Positions 52,880-61,033 of a stretch of 64,000 nucleotides of DNA are shown in pieces. The notes below the pieces were generated by a model. That model had not been told where the DNA came from. It saw only the letters and a program-made list of their open reading frames with translations, and made no database searches. Origin of the DNA: Cellulomonas sp. KH9 (GTDB taxonomy: Bacteria; Actinomycetota; Actinomycetes; Actinomycetales; Cellulomonadaceae); assembly GCF_900114185.1 (NCBI RefSeq), contig NZ_FOSE01000001.1:232485-296484 (forward strand), read 5' to 3'. The number at the start of each line of letters is the position of its first letter. Within the stretch, counting starts at the first letter, position 1. A program made the position numbers and the translations under genes.

Positions 52880-54019
52880 ATGCACGCTCTCCCTCGCGCC
52901 CGTGTGACGACGGTTGCCGCGGCCCCGACACAGATCGCTCAGTTCGGCCCGAGGACCCCTGTGCCGACTGGCAGCGTCCACTGTCAGACGCTGGCCGACG
53001 AGATCCGCCGACGCGAGCCTGGCGCTCGGACCGCGCTCGGTGGCGTGAACGTGTCCATCACGCCTCCAGCCGGGGATCTCACCGTTCACGTGCACCTCGG
53101 GAAACACACGCGGCAAATAACGATCGAGCGCGGCGACAAGACGCCTTCCGCGTTGCTCGCCGTCGGCCGTGGCAGCGTCACTGAGAACGACGTCGCGGAC
53201 CTGGCACTGACTGCTCTGAGGAACCACTCGCCAGGGGAGACCAGAGCGTCGGCTCGAGGTGACGATGGTGCACGCGAGCGGCCGCAGCACGACCGCAGCC
53301 TTGTACGGTCAGAACGCCCGACCGCGAAGGCTCCGACCACGGACATCTCGCGCCGGGGCGCTGCTCCCCCGCCTTCGGGCGGGACCACGCCGCCCTTGCC
53401 GTCGGCGCTCGGGACCCCGCACCCGGACGCGGCGAGCGCGCTGCGGCGACTCGCTCTCAGCCTTCCCAGCGATCCGCTCAACCCGACCGAGCGCCACCTC
53501 CCGCGGAAGGCACTCGTCGGCGCTACGGCGGACGTCGCCAGGGATGCGCAGGCTGCCGTGCTACGCAGCGGACGCCCACTGGAGGCCGGGGAGATTCAAT
53601 GGATGCTGAATCGACGTGGGAAGCAGATCGACGAGAGGGCATTGATCTCCCTCCTCGACCAAACACCCGGGATGTTTGAGGGCGCTGGCCGCGACTGGAC
53701 CTTGCCCGGACTGTCGTCTGCAGTTGCTTATCAAGGTGCGATGCTGACGCCGTCAGCGCCGCGCAGGGACGAGACCGACGCGCCGACGTCTGAGCCAGAT
53801 GGCGACGATGCCCGGTGCCGGAAGGTCTCCGAAATCGTGCAGGCAGTCAGGGCCTACCTCGTCAAGGACGAGATCCACGTGGTCGCATCGCCACCGGAGA
53901 GCTCTCGTGCCCGCCCCACAGATGCTCCTATAGCTGTCAAGCGGCGTGCGCGAGGTCGTTGTGGGCAGTGCGCAAGGGGCGCATGGCGGCCCAGAGTTCG
54001 CGTGCGAGATGTCGCTTGA
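52880..54019 (+). CDS. Hypothetical protein with HARE-HTH-like winged helix, left edge of the Dpd island
   Basis: A 379-residue protein of visibly lower GC than the genes to the left. N-terminal part about 30-115 is beta-rich (GDLTVHVHLGKHTRQITIERG). A disordered Pro/Arg-rich middle follows. About 220-280 reads AQAAVLRSGRPLEAGEIQWMLNRRGKQIDERALISLLDQ then FEGAGRDWTLPG, the pattern of HARE-HTH domains found in restriction and chromatin proteins. The last 60 residues are doubtful. The start is uncertain (ATG 52880 or GTG 52904; neither has a well-spaced site). It precedes the helicase genes by 64 nt and might be a regulator or specificity subunit. Confidence 0.4.
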   Translation: MHALPRARVTTVAAAPTQIAQFGPRTPVPTGSVHCQTLADEIRRREPGARTALGGVNVSITPPAGDLTVHVHLGKHTRQITIERGDKTPSALLAVGRGSVTENDVADLALTALRNHSPGETRASARGDDGARERPQHDRSLVRSERPTAKAPTTDISRRGAAPPPSGGTTPPLPSALGTPHPDAASALRRLALSLPSDPLNPTERHLPRKALVGATADVARDAQAAVLRSGRPLEAGEIQWMLNRRGKQIDERALISLLDQTPGMFEGAGRDWTLPGLSSAVAYQGAMLTPSAPRRDETDAPTSEPDGDDARCRKVSEIVQAVRAYLVKDEIHVVASPPESSRARPTDAPIAVKRRARGRCGQCARGAWRPRVRVRDVA

Positions 54020-54083
54020 GAGGCATCGGCGAAAGCGTCTACGGTAGCCTCGGGAACATCAGAGTTCAAGACGGGGTTCGAAG

Positions 54084-57000
54084 GTGATCGACGACATGCG
54101 CTGCCCTCTTTGCGGGTCGCCGATGGTGATGCAATTCGCCTCGCGCGGGCGCAGCGCCGGGCAGGCATTCTGGGGTTGCTCGCAGTTTCCCCGTTGCCGC
54201 GGTTCACGGGACGCGGAGGGCAACGTGCCACAGCCGCGGCAGCCGCGGAAGAAGGCGACTGCCTCCCCCGTGCAGGCGACCGGAAGGCGCGCGAGGTCCC
54301 TGAGTCGCGGCGACCTGCTGCTGTCCTCGGACAACCGTTTCGGGCCCGGCAAACTTGCCGCCCGGGAGGGCGACAAGCTCGTCCTCGAATACTTCGATGC
54401 GCCCGGGCAGGCGCCGACGGACCGCTACCGGGAAGCGGTGTCGCGTGCCAGCCTCACCCGCCTACCCCTGTCCCCCGAGTTGCGTGTATTCTGGCAAGAC
54501 GCGAACGAACGTTGGCGCTCAGGGCGCATTATCGAGGCTAACGAGCACCACGACATCTACGTGCGGGGCCACGAGTGGGAAGGATTCGTTCCCGAAGAGC
54601 GCATCCACGTGCGTTGGGACAAGCCACTGGCCGATCCGGTGGGGTTCGGCGAAGCGGGCATGCTCGAGTCACCGGTGCTCGCCGAACTGCGCCTGCCCTT
54701 CCTTCGAAGCATCCTTCAGCAACGCTCGGCAACGCACGGAATGCGTGCAGCGCTCTCCAGTTGCATCGAGTTGCACAGTCACCAGGTGGAGACCGCATGG
54801 CGGGTCCTCGAGGACCCAGTCCAGCGCTACCTCCTCGCCGACGAGGTCGGGCTCGGGAAGACCATCGAAGCGGGCATCGTCATCAGACAGATGCTGCTAG
54901 ACAAGCCGGAACTGCGCGTTCTCTTGATTCTGCCGCCGTTCCTCCTTGAGCAGTGGAAGCGCGAGTTGACTCAGAAGTTCCGCGTGCACGACTTCACTCG
55001 GGCCTGTGTTCGGTTCTGCCGTGACGACGAGCCGGATTCCTGGGAGGCATCCGACCTCGTGGTGGTCGACGAGGCGCACAACCTCGCCCGGATGTCGACC
55101 AGCGCCGACCCCGTGCTGGTGGCGCGCTTTCAGCGCCTCCGTGAGGTGGCATTGGCGAGCCCTCGGTTGCTCATGCTGTCCGCAACGCCGGCGCTGCACA
55201 ACGAGGACGCGTTCCTGGCGATGCTGAAGTTGCTCGACCCCGCGGTGTACGCCGACACCACCGCGGAACAGTTGCGTTCCCGCCTTGAGGCCCGCGCTGG
55301 GCTGGGGCGTGTGTTTCTCGGTCTGCAGCCTGGGCTGCCCGCCTTCCTGCTCAACGGACGCCTGACGGAGATCGAGGCCGAGTTTCCGGACGACGACGAC
55401 CTCGTCGCGATCGTCGCCCGCGCGCGCGAAGCCGTCGCCGCGCAAGACAAGGACCAGACCGCAACGCTGATCCGTGCCCTGCGCACACACGTTGCCGAGG
55501 TGTACCGCGTTCACCGCCGCATGCTTCGCACGCGCCGGACCGCGGCCCTGGAGGCGACCTATCGGGTGTCGGGCCGCCGCGCGCCTGAGCCTGCCGTTCT
55601 GAAGTCCTCAACGGACGCCGAGGTCACAGAAGCGCTCGATCGGTGGCGGGAACAAGCCCTGGCGAGGGCAGAGGGTGACCCGGCCGCGATGACCGCGACC
55701 GGGCGCACCTTTGCCGAGGCCGTCTCCTTGACCGTCGATCCGGATGCGCTGCGTACCTGGTGCGCCGATCGGGCCACCGCGGCGGTCACCGACGACGAGC
55801 AGTCCGCGCTGAGGCGAATCGAGCAGGATCTCGGCTTCGTCGACCGCAGGGCGACGGTGAGTCGGCCGTTCGCCGACGCGCTGAGCGAACGCATGACGTC
55901 GAAGGAACGGGCAGTCGTGTTCTGCCCGACGCCGAAACTCGCCGAGGAAGTCGCCCAGGAACTAGAGGACCTCCTCGGCGCCAAGTCCGTCTTCCGCCAC
56001 CTGAGTACCGAAGCCAGCGAGCAAACCGAGCGCGCTGTGCGGTCGTTCGAGGGCTCCCGGAGTGCTGCGGTCCTGGTCGCCGATTCCTCGGCTGAGGAGG
56101 GCCGGAACCTGCAGTTTGCTGACGTCCTGGTGCACCTCGGCCTGCCGGCGGCAGCGAATCGGCTGGAGCAACGGATCGGGCGCTGCGATCGGTGGTCGCC
56201 AGAGGGATCGAAGCGCAGGCGGTCCTATCTCGTCTCCGGCGTCCGGGACACCTCCTACGTGGGCGCGTGGGCGCACATCCTCGCCGAAGGCTTCGGCATC
56301 TTCGACGGTTCGGTGGCCAGCCTCCAACAGGCCGTAGACGATGCCACGGACGAGGCGTGGCGCATACTGCTGGAACTAGGGCTCGACGGTGCAGACAAGG
56401 CAGTAACTCGTGTGAGGGAATTGCTGGACGCAGCCATCGAGAGGGTCCGGGAGCAGGATGCTCTCGACAGTTTGGAGTCCAGCACGGACGACCGATCCGT
56501 CTACGCACAGATCTCGGAGGTCGAGTCGAGTGCCTTGGCATTCGCGGAGGTGAGCGACAACCTCCTGGCCGCAAACAGGTCTGCGGGCAATCTCCGGTTC
56601 GAACCGATCGGCAACCCGGTCGCCGGCCTGGGCGGCTACGAGGTGATCGGCCGTCTGCCGGGCAAGCAGGCACAGCTCCCACTGATCCCGGCGACACGCC
56701 TGGTCCGCGACTTCGTGCCGCTCAAAGGCCACCGCGGGACGTTCGTGCGGCAGGTCGCTCTTGAGCATGAGGACATGCACCTGTACCGCTATGGCGACCA
56801 GTTCATCGACGCGGTGAGCGACTTCCTCTGGCACGACGACCGCGGGCGCGCGTTCGGCATGTGGCGCTGGCTGCCCGATTGGGAGCGCGATGACACCCCC
56901 GTCTATCGGTTCGACTACACCGTCGAGGCGAACCCGCTCGAAGTACCCTCCGAGAGAGATCCGCGCAGCGACCTGGTCACGGTGAGCGCTGGTATCGACC

Positions 57001-57512
57001 AACTTGCCCTCACCCGGCGCGCCGACGGCATCTTCCCGCCGATCATCGTGAGCGTGTGGACGACGGCCACGGCGCGTGAGTTGACCACCGCGGTGCACCT
57101 CAACGCGTTGGCTGCTCCGTACGCGAAGCCGAGCCCAGTGAGAGAGGGTGGGGACTACTCACTCAACCGGGTCAGGATCGAGAACGCGTACGAACTCGTT
57201 CCTGCTGCGACCTGGGGGCAGACTTGGCGCGCGGCGGAGGCTGCCGCGCAACGACTCGTCCGCGATCAGGACGACGTCCGGACCGCCATCGAGAGGGCCT
57301 CGGCGATCGCGACCCGGGATGCCGCCACGCGCCAGTCGCAACTGCGCCTGCGGGCCGTGCGCAGTTCGGGGTCGGAATTGAGGCTTCTCGAGGAGGAGAT
57401 TCATCGTGAGGAAGTGGTCGCGCGTGCTCTGTCCGCCGCGGTGGCCACGCCGACACTTCGGCTCGACAGCACCGGCATCGTGGTGTTGTCCGGACGACCT
57501 CTGACGAGCTGA
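54084..57512 (+). CDS. dpdE: DpdE-like zinc-ribbon SNF2-family helicase
   Basis: A 1142-residue protein. An N-terminal topoisomerase-type zinc ribbon (CPLCGSPMVMQFASR, then GCSQFPRCRG) precedes an SNF2/HepA-like motor: Walker A DEVGLGKTIEAGIVI (about 252-266), LILPPFLLEQWKREL, VVVDEAHNLARM (about 327), LSATPALHNEDAF, and helicase C EEGRNLQFADVLVHLGLP with NRLEQRIGRCDRW (about 700). The C-terminal 400 residues are family-specific. First of four tightly packed genes whose order matches dpdE-F-G-H, the restriction part of the 7-deazapurine DNA modification system. GTG 54084 or ATG 54096 are possible starts. Confidence 0.72.
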   Translation: MIDDMRCPLCGSPMVMQFASRGRSAGQAFWGCSQFPRCRGSRDAEGNVPQPRQPRKKATASPVQATGRRARSLSRGDLLLSSDNRFGPGKLAAREGDKLVLEYFDAPGQAPTDRYREAVSRASLTRLPLSPELRVFWQDANERWRSGRIIEANEHHDIYVRGHEWEGFVPEERIHVRWDKPLADPVGFGEAGMLESPVLAELRLPFLRSILQQRSATHGMRAALSSCIELHSHQVETAWRVLEDPVQRYLLADEVGLGKTIEAGIVIRQMLLDKPELRVLLILPPFLLEQWKRELTQKFRVHDFTRACVRFCRDDEPDSWEASDLVVVDEAHNLARMSTSADPVLVARFQRLREVALASPRLLMLSATPALHNEDAFLAMLKLLDPAVYADTTAEQLRSRLEARAGLGRVFLGLQPGLPAFLLNGRLTEIEAEFPDDDDLVAIVARAREAVAAQDKDQTATLIRALRTHVAEVYRVHRRMLRTRRTAALEATYRVSGRRAPEPAVLKSSTDAEVTEALDRWREQALARAEGDPAAMTATGRTFAEAVSLTVDPDALRTWCADRATAAVTDDEQSALRRIEQDLGFVDRRATVSRPFADALSERMTSKERAVVFCPTPKLAEEVAQELEDLLGAKSVFRHLSTEASEQTERAVRSFEGSRSAAVLVADSSAEEGRNLQFADVLVHLGLPAAANRLEQRIGRCDRWSPEGSKRRRSYLVSGVRDTSYVGAWAHILAEGFGIFDGSVASLQQAVDDATDEAWRILLELGLDGADKAVTRVRELLDAAIERVREQDALDSLESSTDDRSVYAQISEVESSALAFAEVSDNLLAANRSAGNLRFEPIGNPVAGLGGYEVIGRLPGKQAQLPLIPATRLVRDFVPLKGHRGTFVRQVALEHEDMHLYRYGDQFIDAVSDFLWHDDRGRAFGMWRWLPDWERDDTPVYRFDYTVEANPLEVPSERDPRSDLVTVSAGIDQLALTRRADGIFPPIIVSVWTTATARELTTAVHLNALAAPYAKPSPVREGGDYSLNRVRIENAYELVPAATWGQTWRAAEAAAQRLVRDQDDVRTAIERASAIATRDAATRQSQLRLRAVRSSGSELRLLEEEIHREEVVARALSAAVATPTLRLDSTGIVVLSGRPLTS

Positions 57513-57515
57513 CCC

Positions 57516-60113
57516 GTGACTGATCAGTGGGACCTCGCGACAGCGACCCTGGCCGGCGGCGCCGACCATCGTGCACACCTCCAGGGGCCGTACCGGCGAC
57601 TCGTAGACGCCTGGCTCTCGGAGAAGCCCGGCCGGGACATCGCCGGCGACATCGCCGCAATGGTGGGGCAGATCCTCCGTCACCGGCGCGGCACCTCCGG
57701 GCAGTCGAACCACTTCATGGTTCTACGACTCGATGACCGGGGCGTTCCGGTCGAGTACCTGCGCGCGGCCCACCTGGAGGCGAGCAGGTTCGGCGCGCAC
57801 GAGCACCGGGTGACTCTGGGCGAAGATTGGGACCCGGACTGGCTGCTCGGCGACCGGGCCTGGATCGACCTGGCCTGCACGAGTCCCAACAGCTTCGACG
57901 GTCCTGGTGGACTGGTGTCCACGTCGTCGCGCCACGACATGGCGGTGCCGGTGGATCCTGCAGTGGCGACCGCTGCGGGCATCGACGCATACCGCTCGCG
58001 GAGCCAGGCCAGCGCCGTGCGCGCGGCCGCTCTCGGCGATCCGGAGGACACCCTTCACGTGGTTCTCCCGACGGGGACCGGCAAGTCCCTGGTGGGAATT
58101 ACTCCCGGCCTCCTGGCCCGCAAGGGAGTGACAGTGGTGGTAGTTCCGACGATCGCGCTCGCCCTCGACCAGGAGCGGCAGCTGCATCAGCGCTTCCCCC
58201 AGCAGGGGCTCCCGAAGGAGTTGGCCTACTACGGGGACCGGCCCGCCGTGGAGAAGGAGGCGATCAAAGAACGTCTACGCGACGGATCCCAAAAGGTCCT
58301 GTTCACGTCACCCGAAGCCCTGGTCACCAGCCTCGCCCAATCTCTGCGCCACCTCGCCTCCCGGGGCACCCTGAGCCATGTCGTGATCGACGAGGCGCAT
58401 CTCATTCGCTCTTGGGGACTGAGTTTCCGCCCAGAGTTCCAAGTTGTTGCCTCCCTAGTCTCCGAACTGCGGGACGTCGCCCGGGCGCAGGGGGTGACCC
58501 CGCCCCGCGTCGCACTCCTGACCGCGACGCTCTCGCAGCAGGGCCTGCAACTGAACGAGGAGTTGTTCGCCGGGTCGGGCACGTCACTGTTCGTCGGGTC
58601 GACATTCCTTCGCACGGAGATCCGATACCTGTATGCACACCCGGTCTCCAACGAAGAGCGGCTCGAGCGCGTCGTGGAAGCCCTGCGCTACCTCCCGAGG
58701 CCGGCGATTGTGTACACGACCAAGAAGGAGTCGGCGGCGAAGATTGCGGAGCGACTCCGGCAGGCAGGATTCGCCCGGACGGCAGTCTTCCACGGCGACG
58801 TCAGCGCCGAGGAGAGACTAAACATCCTGCGCGCGTGGTCGGGGGACGACGGGCCGACCTCCGTCGACGTCGTCGTCGGGAACAGCGCCTTCGGGCTAGG
58901 TGTGGACCAGAGCGACGTCCGCACAGTTCTCCATGCCTGTGTACCGGCCTCGGTCGACCGTTTCTACCAGGAAGTCGGTCGCGGGGGCCGTGACGGACAT
59001 GCGGCACTGTCGGTGTGGATGCCGAGCATCACGGATGCCCAAGAAGGGCGCAACATCGAGAACGCCACTGTCCTCGGCGACGCCAAGACCTGGGGACGCT
59101 GGGAGGCCATGAGAACGGCTCGGGTGGCAGACGATCCGGCCCGGCGCCAACTGGTGCTGGACACGAGCACCGTTCCGCCTTGGCTCGACTACCGATCGGA
59201 TAGCAATCAACTCTGGAATCGCAACACGTTGGTACTCCTACAGCGTGCTGGGGTGCTCGACATCGTGGACACCCCCCCGCCTGCCCTAGAGCGCGACGCC
59301 GACGAACCCGAAGCCGCTTGGAAGGAGCGCGTGGAGGCCGCCTGGGCAGAATACGTCAAGCGCGCGACAGTGCGGATCCGCCCTGAAGTGGCGAACGTCG
59401 ACGAGGCTGCAGTCGTCGCTGCCATCGAGAAGGTGCGCAGGGAGATCCGGGATTCCGAGGCGTCCTCTCGGGACCGCATCGAGCGCATGTTCGTGCTGGA
59501 GGAGTGCTGGGGCTCGATCCTGAGTGAGGAGTACGAATATCGAGATGTCGGCCCGATGCACGCTCACCAGGTGGTCGCACCCGCTTGTTCGGGATGTCCC
59601 TCCGCCGGCCACGTCGCAGACCCGTCCTACCGGGCCGCGCGGCCCGTCGTGTCCGAGGCATCCCTTCCCGACCTGCACCGACCGGTGAGTTCCGCGCTGG
59701 ATGTGATGGCCGACGGAAGTCGAACCCTCGTCGTGACCTATCCCGAAGGCGAACTCCGGCTGCACCTGGCCGAGCTTGTCACCAAGGCCGTTACGCATGG
59801 GGTCCGAGGGATACTCGCCTCGGCCAGCATCGTCGGCCTACCTGCCGTGACCGGGGCAAGTCGTTCAGCAGCAGAGGGGCTCGTTGCAATCGATCCCGTC
59901 GTCATGGGTCCCCCCTTCCAGTTCGCGGTTCCGACGTTGGTTCTACTGGATCCCACCGATTCGCCCCGGTTGAGTTGGCTTGCCGGGCAGTCCGGCGCGC
60001 TCCGGATCGTCGTCCTGCCAGAAAGCACCGCCGATCCCGAGTATCCGGATCAGACCGTCAAGAACATCCGCGTCCCGCACTGGTCGCTGTCGTACTTTCT
60101 CAGGAGCTTGTGA
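57516..60113 (+). CDS. dpdF: DpdF-like RecQ-family helicase
   Basis: A 865-residue protein starting 3 nt after the dpdE stop. A 150-residue family-specific N-terminus precedes a RecQ-like superfamily 2 motor: VVLPTGTGKSLVGITPG (about 184), VVVPTIALALDQERQL, VVIDEAHLIRSWGLSFRPEF (about 291), LLTATLS, then VVVGNSAFGLGVDQSDVR and RFYQEVGRGGRDGH (about 484). The C-terminal region carries CSGCPS, possibly part of a metal site. No nuclease motif is evident. Expected to act with the other Dpd proteins in restricting unmodified DNA. Confidence 0.75.
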   Translation: MTDQWDLATATLAGGADHRAHLQGPYRRLVDAWLSEKPGRDIAGDIAAMVGQILRHRRGTSGQSNHFMVLRLDDRGVPVEYLRAAHLEASRFGAHEHRVTLGEDWDPDWLLGDRAWIDLACTSPNSFDGPGGLVSTSSRHDMAVPVDPAVATAAGIDAYRSRSQASAVRAAALGDPEDTLHVVLPTGTGKSLVGITPGLLARKGVTVVVVPTIALALDQERQLHQRFPQQGLPKELAYYGDRPAVEKEAIKERLRDGSQKVLFTSPEALVTSLAQSLRHLASRGTLSHVVIDEAHLIRSWGLSFRPEFQVVASLVSELRDVARAQGVTPPRVALLTATLSQQGLQLNEELFAGSGTSLFVGSTFLRTEIRYLYAHPVSNEERLERVVEALRYLPRPAIVYTTKKESAAKIAERLRQAGFARTAVFHGDVSAEERLNILRAWSGDDGPTSVDVVVGNSAFGLGVDQSDVRTVLHACVPASVDRFYQEVGRGGRDGHAALSVWMPSITDAQEGRNIENATVLGDAKTWGRWEAMRTARVADDPARRQLVLDTSTVPPWLDYRSDSNQLWNRNTLVLLQRAGVLDIVDTPPPALERDADEPEAAWKERVEAAWAEYVKRATVRIRPEVANVDEAAVVAAIEKVRREIRDSEASSRDRIERMFVLEECWGSILSEEYEYRDVGPMHAHQVVAPACSGCPSAGHVADPSYRAARPVVSEASLPDLHRPVSSALDVMADGSRTLVVTYPEGELRLHLAELVTKAVTHGVRGILASASIVGLPAVTGASRSAAEGLVAIDPVVMGPPFQFAVPTLVLLDPTDSPRLSWLAGQSGALRIVVLPESTADPEYPDQTVKNIRVPHWSLSYFLRSL

Positions 60114-61033
60114 TGGCAGTACTCAACCCGCCCCGAACACTGCCGGGGCTCGGCCGGGCGATCGTGAATCACCTCCTCGACGCGCGCCGCTCTTCCACCG
60201 AAGACGACATTGTGGCTGCCTTCAAGCCCGAGGGCCTGAACCCAGGTGCCGATGCCGCCGGTGGTCTCAAGAACACGATTTCCTCGCTGCGCGCCATCAA
60301 CGTGCTCGAGACGACCAGCGACGGCACCGTGCAACTCGGCAAGGAGGTCCGCGTCCCCAAGGCTCCGTTCAACACTGACCAATTCCGCCGAGTGCTCCAG
60401 ACGCATGTCTTTGACCTCGGTCGTGACGGCGACGTCTGGGTCACTCAGCCGGGCGACGCGCACACCAGCGGCGCTCGAGACCTCAACCGTGCTCTGGCGT
60501 GGGTAATGGCGCAGGACGCCCTGGGAAACCCCCTGTCCTGGATCGAGAATCTGCAGACACTGCAGGCCGAGCAGTTCAAGACCAATGATCGCGAATCCTG
60601 GGCGGTGACCAACGACACCCGTTGGACGGCAGCCGCCCGGTGGATTCCAGCCCTGGGGCTTGCCACGCCGTCCGTCATGAAGGATCGATCCGGCCTGGTG
60701 CCACTCCCGGTAACTGCGGTGGACGACGCACTGGCGAACGTGCCGGAAGAGCGCATCGGCATTCACGACCTGCTCGCGCGGATCGGGCGAGCGTTGCCGG
60801 TCCTGCACGGCGGGTCCGTGCGCGCTGGACTGGTTTCGGTCCTGGGTACCGACCCGGACCCGGGCATCGCGGCCGACTGTGCGGACAGTTCCGTAGGGCA
60901 GGCGTTGCGCATTCTCGAGGAACGTGGGCGAGTGACGTTCGAGACACTCCCGGACGCGGAGGGTATTCGCTTGTCTCGGTTCGACACGGCCCGACAGACG
61001 CACGCCATCGTCGAGGCGGGAGGCAAGCGGTGA
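60113..61033 (+). CDS. dpdG: DpdG-like protein
   Basis: A 306-residue protein; ATG 60113 overlaps the dpdF stop (TGATG) and caggagc is 5 nt upstream. The first 80 residues look like a winged helix (GRAIVNHLLDARRSSTEDDIVAAF; LKNTISSLRAINVLETTSDG). The rest is mixed alpha/beta and ends in another helix-turn-helix-like segment (GQALRILEERGRVTFETLPD). Function unknown; the gene is characteristic of Dpd clusters. Assignment relies on position between the RecQ-like helicase and the large ATPase and on length. Confidence 0.65.
   Translation: MAVLNPPRTLPGLGRAIVNHLLDARRSSTEDDIVAAFKPEGLNPGADAAGGLKNTISSLRAINVLETTSDGTVQLGKEVRVPKAPFNTDQFRRVLQTHVFDLGRDGDVWVTQPGDAHTSGARDLNRALAWVMAQDALGNPLSWIENLQTLQAEQFKTNDRESWAVTNDTRWTAAARWIPALGLATPSVMKDRSGLVPLPVTAVDDALANVPEERIGIHDLLARIGRALPVLHGGSVRAGLVSVLGTDPDPGIAADCADSSVGQALRILEERGRVTFETLPDAEGIRLSRFDTARQTHAIVEAGGKR

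Noticed and set aside
54050..54090. ggggttcgaa string resembling a tRNA T-loop near the left edge of the Dpd island (possible tRNA att site)
   Set aside because: No acceptor or anticodon stem can be folded around it; likely chance.
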